From: an uncultured Eubacteriales bacterium
Lineage (GTDB): Bacteria; Bacillota; Clostridia; Oscillospirales; CAG-382
Direction of reading: 5' to 3'
Assembly: GCA_934444485.1 (NCBI GenBank)
Contig: CAKSCN010000019.1
Coordinates: forward strand, 1-21,799
DNA length: 21,799 nucleotides
Both the position numbers and the translations under genes were made by a program. Shown in pieces: positions 1-8,211 of this stretch (its first letter is position 1; each line of letters begins with the position of its first letter). The notes under the pieces are model-generated. The model saw nothing but the letters and a program-made list of their open reading frames with translations, made no database searches and was not told the origin of the DNA.

Positions 1-560
1 ACAGGGTGCTGTACGGAGTCGGCGACTGCGCAGGATTTCTGCCGAGAGCGGCGCACTACCCTCCCTCAATGGTCGCAAACTGCGTGATTGGTCAGGGGGA
101 CGTACTCGTGACTCCCGTCGAGGCGGCGAGAATGATGCTCTGTGCGGCGACCGGAAAGTGTGTGCGGCTTCGTGCGGTACTCGGCTTTTACGACGGCAGA
201 AGCGGCATCTCCGATATTTCCGAAAGCGAGAGCGGCGAGACCGTACTCTCCGAAGCGACCGTCGAAAAAATGCGTCTTCTTCTGCGTGCGTGCGTGGAAA
301 ACGGCACCGGAAAGAAAGCCGCACCGTCAAGGCTTGCCGCCGGGGGAAAAACCGCCACCGCACAGACCGGACGCTTCGCCGAGAACGGCACGGAGCTTAA
401 CCACATATGGTTTGCCGGAGTTTACCCAATCGACAACCCCGAGATTGCGGTTGCCGTGCTGTACGACGACGCACCGGGAGAATCGCCGTGCGCAAAGGAG
501 GCGTTCAGGGCGATATGCGAGGAATACGAGCTTCTGCGTGAAGCCGGGAAAATAAGGTAA
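1..560 (+). CDS. Class B penicillin-binding protein, transpeptidase C-terminus (5' partial)
   Basis: This is the last part of a D,D-transpeptidase that cross-links peptidoglycan on the outer face of the membrane. The frame is open through the left edge, so the true start lies outside the window; the GTG at 6 is internal. Visible signatures are IGQGDVLVTPVEAARM (around 85-130), typical of PBP2/FtsI-type enzymes, and the third active-site motif as GGKTATAQTG (around 340-370). The third motif reads KTAT where most family members have KTGT. The SxxK and SxN motifs lie upstream of the window. The gene ends at TAA 558-560. No strong terminator follows, and the next gene is 450 bp away. The PBP transpeptidase family is confident; which paralogue it is (PbpA, SpoVD or FtsI) cannot be decided from this fragment. 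Confidence 0.88.
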   Translation, partial: RVLYGVGDCAGFLPRAAHYPPSMVANCVIGQGDVLVTPVEAARMMLCAATGKCVRLRAVLGFYDGRSGISDISESESGETVLSEATVEKMRLLLRACVENGTGKKAAPSRLAAGGKTATAQTGRFAENGTELNHIWFAGVYPIDNPEIAVAVLYDDAPGESPCAKEAFRAICEEYELLREAGKIR

Positions 561-680
561 AGCGAGCGCCGTATTCTTTCGCAGAGTGCGGCACTTATTT
601 ACGCCACGTTAATTTTTTCGTTCTTTTCCGCCGTGCGGAGTGCAAATTCTTACAAAATATTGCAAATTCTGCATTTTTTC

Positions 681-709
681 TTGACTTTACGCCGTTCATC
701 TGTTATGCT
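681..709 (+). promoter_or_regulatory. Sigma-A promoter P1 upstream of the c-di-GMP genes
   Basis: TTGACT (681-686), a 17-bp spacer and TATGCT (704-709). Transcription would start near 716 and run through the TACA repeat into the diguanylate cyclase gene. I see no gene or RNA in the 561-680 stretch before it. Confidence 0.55.
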
Positions 710-776
710 TATAGTGGGATATTGAATGTACGCCGAAATGGCACACAAATGTTACAAAAACTATTCACCGAAGGGC

Positions 777-805
777 TTGATACGTATGAAAAAAAGTGGT
801 ATAAT
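777..805 (+). promoter_or_regulatory. Near-consensus promoter P2 abutting the TACA repeat
   Basis: TTGATA (777-782), 17 bp, then a perfect TATAAT (800-805), preceded by AGTGG. The predicted transcription start (about 811-812) falls inside the TACA microsatellite, which begins two bases after the -10 box. It is probably the main promoter for the diguanylate cyclase, phosphodiesterase and DivIVA-like genes. Confidence 0.72.
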
Positions 806-806
806 G

Positions 807-869
807 TACATACATACATACATACATACATACATACATACATACATACATACATACATACATACATAC
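807..869 (+). repeat. TACA tetranucleotide microsatellite, almost 16 perfect units
   Basis: Sixty-three bases of uninterrupted TACA (15.75 copies). It lies immediately downstream of the P2 -10 box and covers the predicted transcription start and early 5' leader. Perfect tetranucleotide tracts of this length are prone to slipped-strand length change. A length change here would alter the initially transcribed sequence and leader, not a reading frame: the frames that cross it have no ribosome binding site. Confidence 0.95.
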
Positions 870-1013
870 GCTGGTTCTTTCTCTCTGAGCAGTCCTTGCT
901 TTATGCCTGTCGTCCGGGGCGGCGACGAAAAGGCTGTGTCCGCACAAAAATGCACGGTGCGGCGCACGGAAAATCTTCTTACGGCATGATAACACAAGAG
1001 AAAGGATACGCAT
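870..1013 (+). other. 5' leader of the c-di-GMP operon with weak hairpins
   Basis: This stretch lies between the microsatellite and the cyclase start. It holds a short hairpin around 909-928 (TCGTC pairing with GACGA) and another with CCGCAC (940-945) pairing with GTGCGG (957-962). I looked for a c-di-GMP riboswitch (GEMM) core and did not find one. The ribosome binding site AGAGAAAGGA sits just before the start codon at 1014. Confidence 0.35.
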
Positions 1014-2192
1014 ATGTCACACGCCCTGTACTCTGAAGCAACGCTTTTTTCAATAACGATACTGCTTGTTATATCGTATAAATCCACATTTTCCGCATTC
1101 GACCGTTCTCTCGGCAAAAAGCTTTTCACAGCGGCACTTTGGTGTTCCGTAGCGGCAATAGCATCGGAATTTCTCTGGAGTCTCAGCCTTATTGACGGAG
1201 TGACCTTTCCTAAAGCTTTGCTGTGGATTTTCAATTTCATGTACTTTGCATTTTTCGAGCTGTCGGCTTACCTCTGGTATCCGTGTGTTGACAGCATAAG
1301 TCCCTCGCCCTCATTGAACAGCGTAAAGCGGTTTGCCGCCGTTTCGGTTCCTGCGGCGGCGATGCTTGCGCTTCTTCTGCTGTCGGTGCGCACGGGATGG
1401 ATATTCACGATAGACGATTCTCTCGCCTACAAACGGGGTCCGCTTTTCTTTTTGCAGCTTATCCTCTCGTTCGGATACATCGTTGCGGCGGCGGCAAGGG
1501 CGTATGTAAACGCCGGAGTAAAGAGCAATTACCCCCGAAGAAAAGAGCTTTTGTCGATACCGCTTTACTCCGTGCCGATTATTCTCGGGGCTGTATTGCA
1601 GGTGTTCACGTATGAGCTTCCGATAAGCTCCGTGGGAATTGCGGTGTTGTATTTACTGCTGTACCTTAATTTTCTGCAATCGATAATACGCCTCGACCCT
1701 CTCACGGGAATAGGCAACTACCGTGAAACGATATCGTATCTCACCGCAAAGGTCGGTAAACTTCGTCAATGCGACAACTTTTACCTGTTCTTTCTCGACA
1801 TCGACTACTTCAAGCAGGTAAACGACACCTACGGTCACAGAATAGGCGACGAGCTTCTGAAGGACATCGCCGCAACCCTCAAGGACATATGCGCCGAAAG
1901 GCACGGCTTCTGTTCAAGGTACGGCGGAGACGAATTCGTGCTGACGCAGGATTTTGAAAACGACAGCGACATTGAAGAATACCGTGAAGCGGTACGCAGT
2001 GCGGTCGAGAGAAACTGCCGCCGCTACAAAATCGACGGACACAGCATAGGAGTGAGTATCGGTTACGCAAGGTACGAATTCGGAGGGGACAGCGTACACG
2101 ACCTAATTCTCCGTGCCGACCGCTCGATGTACAACGAAAAAAGGCAGAGAAAAATTGCCGAGGAAAGTAAAGTATCCGCCGCAGACGATTGA
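1014..2192 (+). CDS. Membrane-anchored diguanylate cyclase (7TM-GGDEF)
   Basis: A 392-aa protein that should make c-di-GMP from two GTP at the inner membrane face. Seven hydrophobic segments fill residues about 9-220 (roughly 9-22, 37-57, 68-89, 107-124, 142-163, 180-199, 203-222), a 7TM sensor layout. A GGDEF domain follows (about 225-385), opening with RLDPLTGIGN. The metal-site strand FLDIDYFKQVND is near 260-271 and an intact YGGDEF has GGDEF at 304-308, so catalysis is expected. The RxxD inhibitory site is absent: the aligned positions read E and G, so product feedback at that site is unlikely. The start at 1014 has a good ribosome binding site (AGAGAAAGG). The EAL phosphodiesterase gene starts 40 bp downstream in the same orientation, so the two opposing activities are probably co-transcribed. 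Confidence 0.93.
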   Translation: MSHALYSEATLFSITILLVISYKSTFSAFDRSLGKKLFTAALWCSVAAIASEFLWSLSLIDGVTFPKALLWIFNFMYFAFFELSAYLWYPCVDSISPSPSLNSVKRFAAVSVPAAAMLALLLLSVRTGWIFTIDDSLAYKRGPLFFLQLILSFGYIVAAAARAYVNAGVKSNYPRRKELLSIPLYSVPIILGAVLQVFTYELPISSVGIAVLYLLLYLNFLQSIIRLDPLTGIGNYRETISYLTAKVGKLRQCDNFYLFFLDIDYFKQVNDTYGHRIGDELLKDIAATLKDICAERHGFCSRYGGDEFVLTQDFENDSDIEEYREAVRSAVERNCRRYKIDGHSIGVSIGYARYEFGGDSVHDLILRADRSMYNEKRQRKIAEESKVSAADD

Positions 2193-2232
2193 CGGCAGTG
2201 CGTCGTTTGCCGCAGGTACATGAGGAAGCATT

Positions 2233-4002
2233 ATGGACGTAAAATCCGGCAGACCCTCAGGTATACCGTCCGGTATGACCGAAATTCTGACGACAGGCTC
2301 GGAAAACAGGCTCCGCATAGGAAAATATGAAGCGGAAACAGTACGCCGACTTCTGACCGAACGCTTCGACGGCACGGTTATAATCGACGCAAAAAGCGGT
2401 CTTCTCGTCAAAACCGCCCCATGGCTCACGGGCAAGCTCGGCAGCTTCGCAAGCTTCACGGACGTGCCGTATGACACGCAGATGTGCTCCGCCATTGAGG
2501 CGATAGCTCCGCCGGAGGACCGGGAAAAGCTCATGAAGGCGACCTCTCTTTCTCACGTATGCGAAAGAATTTCGGCGTCGGAGCAGAAAACCTATTCGAT
2601 AGATTTCTTCGTTCTTCTCGGCAAGGCACGCAAGCGCTGCTACGAGCATCTGACGTACAGCCACATTTATAAAAACGACGCCGGCTCTCCGATAATACTC
2701 ACCTGCGAGGACATTTCGAGCATTATCGCAAGCGAGATAGATCCCGTCACGGGGCTTTACACCGTCTCGGGCTTTCACCGCCGTGTCAAGGAGTGGATAG
2801 AGAGCCATCCCGGCAGAAAATACCGCATTCAGCGGTACAACATAGACCGTTTCCGTGACATAAACGGCATTCACGGCTATGCGGTCGGAAACAGGCTTCT
2901 TTGCGATTTCGGAACGCACATGAAAATGTACGACACCGAGTCAAGCTTTTCGGCGCACCTTAATGCGGATCATTTCGTGCGTTTCTGCTCCGAGGATTCG
3001 AGGTCGGTAAACGAATACTACGAGATATTCGAGTCGATTTTCGCAAAGTACGACCTCAAAATTCCGATAACCATTCACATGGGAATTTACGATTTGTGCG
3101 AACCCGACTGTGATTCGTACACCATGAGCTACAAGGCGCTTTTGGCGCTTCAATCGATAAAGGGAAGTCTCGTGCGCCGCATCGCCTACTACGAAAAGGG
3201 CATGATGGACTTTGAAAAGGAACAGCAGGAGCTTCTCGTCGGAGTCGAGCGTGCGGTGGAAAACGAAGAATTCGAGATATGGTTTCAGCCGCAGGTCGAT
3301 TACCAAAACGGCGTAATGACGGGCGCCGAGGCGCTTATACGCTGGCGTCATCCGACAATGGGGCTTCTTTCGCCGACTTACTTCATACCGCTTCTCGAGA
3401 AAAGCGACTGCATAGGTGCGGTTGACGAGTATATGTTCGCAAAGGCGTGCGCTTTCGCAAGGCGGCGTCTCGACAGGCACCCCGAAAATCCGGTGAGGGT
3501 ATCGGTAAATCTTTCACGCAAGGACATCTATATGCGTGACCTCTGCGGTAGGCTGAAGGACATCGCCGAAAGCTGCAAGCTCCCTCCGAACTGCATACAT
3601 ATCGAGCTTACGGAAAGTGCGTACACGGAAAACGCAGAGCTTCTTGCGGCGGCGGCAGGCAGTCTCCGGGAGGCGGGCTTCATAATCGAAATGGACGACT
3701 TCGGTTCCGGTTACTCCTCTCTCAACATTCTCAAGGACATCGACATTGACATACTGAAGCTCGACATGAAGTTCTTGAGCGGCAGTCCCGAGAACCGCAA
3801 GAGCGAGATAATCATTTCATCGGTAATAAACATGGCAAACAAGCTTAACATTCCCGTCCTCGCCGAGGGCGTCGAGACAAAGGAGCAGGCGGATATGCTT
3901 CTCTCGTTCGGATGCAGGTATATGCAGGGTTACTACTTCAGCAAGCCTCTGCCCGAAGCGGAATACGAAAAGCTTCTCGACGGCGGCGGTCTGTTCGTCT
4001 GA
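2233..4002 (+). CDS. c-di-GMP phosphodiesterase, PAS / degenerate GGDEF / EAL
   Basis: A 589-aa cytoplasmic protein predicted to hydrolyse c-di-GMP to pGpG. Residues about 35-165 look like a PAS-type sensor (TVIIDAKSG start, IAPPEDREKL, then a DISSIIASE linker). Residues about 170-310 are a GGDEF fold whose signature has decayed to NADHF (244-248); it cannot be a cyclase but may bind GTP. The EAL domain (about 330-585) keeps its catalytic set: GAEALIRWRHP (EAL at 366-368), VSVNLSRKD, IELTES, MDDFGSGYSSL, DILKLDMKF, LAEGVETKEQ and MQGYYFSKPL. No membrane segment is visible. AGGAAG precedes the ATG at 2233. It lies 40 bp after the cyclase and 33 bp before the DivIVA-like gene. Confidence 0.93.
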   Translation: MDVKSGRPSGIPSGMTEILTTGSENRLRIGKYEAETVRRLLTERFDGTVIIDAKSGLLVKTAPWLTGKLGSFASFTDVPYDTQMCSAIEAIAPPEDREKLMKATSLSHVCERISASEQKTYSIDFFVLLGKARKRCYEHLTYSHIYKNDAGSPIILTCEDISSIIASEIDPVTGLYTVSGFHRRVKEWIESHPGRKYRIQRYNIDRFRDINGIHGYAVGNRLLCDFGTHMKMYDTESSFSAHLNADHFVRFCSEDSRSVNEYYEIFESIFAKYDLKIPITIHMGIYDLCEPDCDSYTMSYKALLALQSIKGSLVRRIAYYEKGMMDFEKEQQELLVGVERAVENEEFEIWFQPQVDYQNGVMTGAEALIRWRHPTMGLLSPTYFIPLLEKSDCIGAVDEYMFAKACAFARRRLDRHPENPVRVSVNLSRKDIYMRDLCGRLKDIAESCKLPPNCIHIELTESAYTENAELLAAAAGSLREAGFIIEMDDFGSGYSSLNILKDIDIDILKLDMKFLSGSPENRKSEIIISSVINMANKLNIPVLAEGVETKEQADMLLSFGCRYMQGYYFSKPLPEAEYEKLLDGGGLFV

Positions 4003-4035
4003 ACACGCAGGGTACAAAAAGGAAGGTTACAAGGC

Positions 4036-4677
4036 ATGGCAAAGGAAAACACAAACGGCAAGGCAGAACTCAAAACGGGACTTTTCGGCATAGGCTACAG
4101 CAAAAAATCCGTGTGCGAATATATTGCGCATTTAAACAGAGGCTACGAGGAGCGTCTTTCGGAAAAGCTCGGAGAGAAAGAGGCGGAGTGCGGAAAAAAG
4201 GTTGCGGAAGCGAAGACGGAATGCGATAAGCTCCGTGGCGAGAACGCCGCTCTTTCGCAGGAGAACGAGGGACTCCGCACCGAGACCGAGGAACTTAAGG
4301 ACAAGTGCGCTTCTCTCGAGGACGGTGTGAAGGTGCTTTCGGACAAGCTTGCTCTTTTGAGGGACGAGGTCGCTTCTCTCGAAAAAGAAAATGCGGCTCT
4401 TCGCAAAAAGAGTGACGACGTTGCCGACATTCTTGCGGACGCAAAAAGCTTTGCGAATATGCTCCGTGCCAAGGCGTCGGAGGAAAACGAGGAATACCGC
4501 CGTGCGAACAGGGAGCGCAACGACGCCGAGAGGGCAAGGCTTGAGGCTTACGGTCACAAGGTTGATAAGATTCGTTCCGACGTCGTAACAATGCTGCGTG
4601 GGATGGAGATGACTCTCGGCGAGATGACTGCCGGCATATCGAAGCTTCTCGGCGACGACGGACTTCCCAAGGACTGA
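4036..4677 (+). CDS. DivIVA-like coiled-coil protein
   Basis: A 213-aa protein. The N-terminus, GIGYSKKSVCEYIAHLNRGYEE (residues about 18-39), matches the DivIVA/GpsB lipid-binding motif, where a GYxxxxVxxF/Y helix precedes a coiled coil. From about 40 to 185 it is almost continuously charged heptad sequence (Glu/Lys/Leu/Ala-rich, no proline), so a long parallel coiled coil is likely; the C-terminus (about 186-213) is less charged. DivIVA-type proteins recognise curved membrane at poles and septa and recruit division, wall or secretion factors. Its place as third gene of a c-di-GMP operon, 33 bp after the phosphodiesterase, suggests a polar or septal partner for that signalling, but this is inference. 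GGAAGG at 4021-4026 is the ribosome binding site, and a terminator follows at 4713. The DivIVA call is by motif, not full-length similarity. Confidence 0.72.
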   Translation: MAKENTNGKAELKTGLFGIGYSKKSVCEYIAHLNRGYEERLSEKLGEKEAECGKKVAEAKTECDKLRGENAALSQENEGLRTETEELKDKCASLEDGVKVLSDKLALLRDEVASLEKENAALRKKSDDVADILADAKSFANMLRAKASEENEEYRRANRERNDAERARLEAYGHKVDKIRSDVVTMLRGMEMTLGEMTAGISKLLGDDGLPKD

Positions 4678-4712
4678 AGCATCGCACCGAGGTATAATTT
4701 ACACAGGGGGTC

Positions 4713-4739
4713 AGGGTCGCCGAAAGGCGGCTCTTTTTT
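4713..4739 (+). terminator. Rho-independent terminator of the c-di-GMP operon
   Basis: A 9-bp stem (4713-4721 with 4726-4734, two G-U pairs) closed by a GAAA tetraloop (4722-4725) and followed by six T. It separates the DivIVA-like gene from the promoter at 4772. Confidence 0.9.
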
Positions 4740-4771
4740 GTAAACTTTTTCTCAAATCATACTCGGGTATG

Positions 4772-4800
4772 ATGACAAAAGACGCATTTTGTGGTAAAAT
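4772..4800 (+). promoter_or_regulatory. Promoter of the MalT/LuxR regulator
   Basis: ATGACA (4772-4777, one mismatch to TTGACA), 17 bp, then TAAAAT (4795-4800) with the extended element TTGTGG before it. The predicted transcription start is near 4806. This argues against translation from the GTG at 4791 and fits a start at 4848-4854. Confidence 0.7.
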
Positions 4801-4853
4801 ACAGTGAAAGTATTATGCGCAAAGCAATAAAACGGGTGGTGAAACGCTTGAAT

Positions 4854-7211
4854 ATGCCGATTATCGTAAATCCCTCAATAAGGGACGCCTTCTCTTCTTT
4901 CGCCGAAAGCGGCAGGGTTCTTTTGTTCAGCGCTCCGTGCGGCTTCGGAAAGACGACGCTTGCAAACGCTCTTCTGCGTGACCGTAAAAAGGCTGAGGTG
5001 TCGGCGGAGACGCTCAACTCGGCGAACGGTATGTCGGAGTACCGCACCGACGGCGGCTTTCTTCTCATTGACAATTTACAGCTTCTGACCGACGCCGACA
5101 GACAGCGTATGCTCTGCGAATTTATCCGTGACAATCCGAAAATGCGTTTCGTGCTTCTCACAAGAGGCGTATTCCCGGGGTGGCTCATGCCGTTTAGGTT
5201 CTCGGGGCTTGCGGAGTCGGTCGACATGAACGGGATGTTCTTCACACGTGAGATGACCTCAGAGTACTTTTCAAGGTGCGGTCTTACACTTTCCGATACG
5301 GAGTTTACCGAAACCTACCGTGACACACGGGGCTATCCTCTTGCGCTGTCGGTCATTGCAAGGCGGCTTGCGGACGGTGAAAGATACTGCAAGAAGCTGT
5401 CCGAGGACGTGACGCACGAGATATTCCTATATTATGAAGAGGTAATCTTCCGCCGTTTTGACCTTCCGATGCGCCGTTTTCTTCTCGACCTTGCGCCGTT
5501 TGACGAATTCGGAACGGAGCTTGCACGCATGGCGAGCGGAGACAACCGTGCCGGCGAATACCTTTCGGAGCTGCGGCTCAACACCGGTATGTTTGCCGAG
5601 GTAAATGCGGACAGCTACAGGTTTCACGACATATTCGCACGCTTTCTCTTGTGGGAGCTTGAGCGCACCTACACCGACGAACAGCGGCGCACGCTTTACA
5701 GCCGAGGCGGTCTCTACTACGAGCTTCATGAAAACTACAGCCGTGCTCTTTCCTGCTACTCCAAGAGCGGAGAGAGCGACAAGGTGTCGGAGATACTGGT
5801 TAAAAATGCGGCTCTTCACCCGGGTTCGGGACACTTCGAGGAGCTTGAGCCGTACTACGATTCCCTTTCCGACGCACAGATAAAATCAAGCCCGGCTCTC
5901 ATGCAGGGTATGAGTATGCTTTGTGCGATAAAGACCGACTATGAAGGCTCCGAACGCTGGTACGGAGAGCTTAAGTCTTTTGCGGCGGTTAGGGGAAGCT
6001 CGGATGCGGCGGCAAAGGAGGCACGGGGGCGGCTCGCCTACCTCGACATTTCTCTGCCTCAGAGGGGAGTAGGGGGTCTTGCGGAGCTTATAGTGTCGCT
6101 GTTTAAGCTTATCGTGAACAAGGAGATAAAGATACCGCCGTTTTCCGTGACAAGCACTCTTCCGAGCATAATGAACGGCGGCAAGGATTTTTCCGACTGG
6201 AGCAAGACGGACGATTTTCTTTATGCGACGGTGCGCCTTCCCGTCGAAGCGCTTCTCGGACGAGACGGAGTGGGACTTCCCGACTGCGCCATAACCGAAA
6301 GCAAATTTGAAAAGGGACTTGACGTATCGAGCAGGATGCTCACACTCGTGTCGAAGATAAGCGAGGTGCAGACGAAAGGCACGCCCGACATAGAGTTTGC
6401 GCTTGTGGGACTTCTTGCACGGAGTCAGACCGACAGCGGCCGTGCTGAGGATGCGGTGCGCACGGTGACGGCTCTGCGTGAGCGGTTCGAGGCGAAAGGA
6501 CTTGACCGTTTTTTCCCGAATATAGACGCTCTTCTCTGCCGTCTTTCGCTTTGCACGGGAGACCGTCTTTACACCGACGAATGGTATCGTGACAAAGCGC
6601 CGAGGGACGGTGTCACGCTGAAAACTCTCAAGCGCTATCAGTACCTCACACGTGCTATGGTTGAGCTTTCGAGGGGAGACGAATCGGCGGCTCTTCTTAC
6701 GCTTGCCCCTCTCGTCCCCTACTGCCGTGTCTGCGAAAAGCACATAGACACTATTCACCTGAGGGTGCTGTCGGCAATTGCAAAGCGTCGCACAGGCGAC
6801 TGTGAATGGCGTTCCGACATATGCGAAGCACTCGGCATTGCGGCAGAATACGGTTTCGTGCGCACGGTCGGCGAATACGGTGCGGCGGTTCTTCCGCTTA
6901 TCACCGAGTGCGGATGGGACAAGGACAGCGAATTTCTCGAGCGTGTCGTTAAATGCACACGCAGTCAGGCGGTATTCTACCCCGATTTTCTGAAGCCGCC
7001 GTGCGACACCGTACTTACAGAGCGGCTCACGGAGTCGGAAACGCAGGTACTGCGGCTGTTGTGCGCCGACAAGAGCAATGCGGAGATAGGAGAGATACTC
7101 GACATAAAGCTTGCGACGGTGAAAAGCCACGTGAGCCACATTCTCCAAAAGCTGGGCGTGAGCCGCAGAAGCGAGGCAAAAACCGCCGCACATAAGCTGC
7201 GCATAATATGA
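4854..7211 (+). CDS. MalT-type LuxR transcriptional regulator with STAND ATPase
   Basis: A 785-aa cytoplasmic one-component activator of the MalT/large-LuxR class. The N-terminal ATPase shows a Walker A APCGFGKTT (about 28-36) and a Walker B FLLIDN (about 69-74). A long helical TPR-like region follows (about 270-720), with repeated A/L/Y-rich helix pairs that normally receive an inducer or protein signal. The C-terminal 60 residues are a clear LuxR helix-turn-helix: LTESETQVLRLL, then KSNAEIGEILDIKLATVKSH, then ILQKLGVSRRSEA. The frame is open back to a GTG at 4791, but that codon overlaps the promoter. I place the start at ATG 4854 behind GGGTGGTG (TTG 4848 is also possible). The gene is monocistronic between two terminators. 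No target gene is evident from position, and the inducer is unknown. Confidence 0.9.
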   Translation: MPIIVNPSIRDAFSSFAESGRVLLFSAPCGFGKTTLANALLRDRKKAEVSAETLNSANGMSEYRTDGGFLLIDNLQLLTDADRQRMLCEFIRDNPKMRFVLLTRGVFPGWLMPFRFSGLAESVDMNGMFFTREMTSEYFSRCGLTLSDTEFTETYRDTRGYPLALSVIARRLADGERYCKKLSEDVTHEIFLYYEEVIFRRFDLPMRRFLLDLAPFDEFGTELARMASGDNRAGEYLSELRLNTGMFAEVNADSYRFHDIFARFLLWELERTYTDEQRRTLYSRGGLYYELHENYSRALSCYSKSGESDKVSEILVKNAALHPGSGHFEELEPYYDSLSDAQIKSSPALMQGMSMLCAIKTDYEGSERWYGELKSFAAVRGSSDAAAKEARGRLAYLDISLPQRGVGGLAELIVSLFKLIVNKEIKIPPFSVTSTLPSIMNGGKDFSDWSKTDDFLYATVRLPVEALLGRDGVGLPDCAITESKFEKGLDVSSRMLTLVSKISEVQTKGTPDIEFALVGLLARSQTDSGRAEDAVRTVTALRERFEAKGLDRFFPNIDALLCRLSLCTGDRLYTDEWYRDKAPRDGVTLKTLKRYQYLTRAMVELSRGDESAALLTLAPLVPYCRVCEKHIDTIHLRVLSAIAKRRTGDCEWRSDICEALGIAAEYGFVRTVGEYGAAVLPLITECGWDKDSEFLERVVKCTRSQAVFYPDFLKPPCDTVLTERLTESETQVLRLLCADKSNAEIGEILDIKLATVKSHVSHILQKLGVSRRSEAKTAAHKLRII

Positions 7212-7223
7212 GTAAAACGAAAA

Positions 7224-7255
7224 GACGTGGGACCGAAATCTCACGTCGTTTTTTT
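7224..7255 (+). terminator. Terminator between convergent genes, possibly bidirectional
   Basis: A 9-bp stem, GACGTGGGA (7224-7232) with TCTCACGTC (7239-7247), has a CCGAAA loop and is followed by G and seven T. The A-rich flank at 7213-7223 would give a U tract on the opposite strand, so it may also serve the LysR gene that ends at 7264. Confidence 0.88.
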
Positions 7256-7263
7256 GCCTGCGT

Positions 7264-8169
7264 TTAAAATTCCCCTCTCTTCTCCGCATCCTCCCGTGCC
7301 GCCTCGACAAAACGGAGAACATCCGCCGGGGCGTCGTTGGCATACAGAAGTCCGTAGGGAATGCTGTAGTCCCAGTTCACGGGAATCGACACAAGTCCCG
7401 GGTGGACGTCCTGCCAGCACTCTATGGTGAGAAGCACCTTGTCGGACTCCGCACAGCGGTTGAACACCGAGAGGTCGTAGAACTGCGGAGTGTCCTCTAT
7501 TTTTATTTCGGGATGCTCCTTTTCAAGCTCGCTTCGCAGAAAGTCGTTGACCCCGGAGTCACCTCTCTTTACCATCATGAGCGTTTCGCCGTACAAGTCC
7601 TCTATGTTCACCTTCTCTTTCGCCGCAAGCCTGTGTTCACGTGACACGGCTATCATTTTTTTGTACCGTCCGAGCGGCAGAAAGCGGCAAAGCGACATCC
7701 ACGCCTTTGAGTCGCACACGCCTATCAAAAAGTCGAACTTCTCGCCGAGCTTCCCTATCTCGGAAAGTATTCCGTCGCTGTCGTCCTCGAAAGGCACAAG
7801 GTGGAGCTTGTACCCCGGAAAGCCGTCCTTGAGTCTGTACCACAAATCCATAAAGGGCTTTGCCGGGTTCAAAAGGGACGTTCCGACGCAGAAGGTCGTT
7901 TCGTACTCGGCGGCTTTCGCACGGACCTTTCCCACAGCTTTTTTCGAGTAATCGATTATATACGCTGCGTCCTTCAAAAGCATTTCCCCGGCAGGAGTGA
8001 GCTTTACCCCCGACGGCGTTCTCTCGAAAAGCTTTGCGCCCACACGGCTCTCGAACGCATTCATCTGCTTCATGACGGCGGTCGGCGTGAGATAGAGCTT
8101 ATCCGCCGCTTTCGTAAAACTGCCGCATTCGGCGACCTCTCTGTAGGTTTCAAGTGCGGGATCGTACAT
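7264..8169 (-). CDS. LysR-family transcriptional regulator
   Basis: A 301-aa LTTR. The N-terminal winged helix-turn-helix (residues about 3-60) carries the family pattern: ETYREVAECGSFTKAADKLY, then LTPTAVMKQMNAFE and LFERTPSGVKLTPAG. A periplasmic-binding-protein-like effector domain spans about 88-295. The start is ATG at 8169 because GGAGGTGC lies just upstream (8174-8181) and the minus-strand promoter is at 8212-8240; the longer frame to 8295 runs through that promoter. It is transcribed divergently from the flavodoxin-fold gene at 8289, the usual layout for an LTTR controlling its neighbour and itself. Two dyads in the gap are candidate operators. The effector is unknown; a small metabolite or a redox signal would fit a flavoprotein target. 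Confidence 0.92.
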   Translation of the reverse strand: MYDPALETYREVAECGSFTKAADKLYLTPTAVMKQMNAFESRVGAKLFERTPSGVKLTPAGEMLLKDAAYIIDYSKKAVGKVRAKAAEYETTFCVGTSLLNPAKPFMDLWYRLKDGFPGYKLHLVPFEDDSDGILSEIGKLGEKFDFLIGVCDSKAWMSLCRFLPLGRYKKMIAVSREHRLAAKEKVNIEDLYGETLMMVKRGDSGVNDFLRSELEKEHPEIKIEDTPQFYDLSVFNRCAESDKVLLTIECWQDVHPGLVSIPVNWDYSIPYGLLYANDAPADVLRFVEAAREDAEKRGEF

Positions 8170-8191
8170 AAAAGCACCTCCGGGTTTCGGC

Positions 8192-8208
8192 ATAAACTTT
8201 AGGTTTAT
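8192..8208. promoter_or_regulatory. Candidate LysR operator dyad 1 (autoregulation)
   Basis: Inverted repeat ATAAAC-N5-GTTTAT, 17 bp. It covers the predicted transcription start of the LysR gene, a position suited to autorepression. Confidence 0.5.
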
Positions 8209-8211
8209 ACT

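Noticed and set aside
870..1013. Possible c-di-GMP (GEMM) riboswitch upstream of the cyclase
   Set aside because: The hairpins do not form the GEMM three-way arrangement and the conserved core bases are absent.
722..1036. Two overlapping frames across the TACA repeat encoding YIHT repeats, and their minus-strand counterparts encoding VCMY repeats
   Set aside because: A 4-bp repeat stays open in several frames by composition. There is no ribosome binding site, and the frames overlap the promoter and the real cyclase start.
5886..7343. 485-codon open frame antisense to the MalT/LuxR gene
   Set aside because: It is a shadow of a confirmed gene, with no promoter, ribosome binding site or domain.
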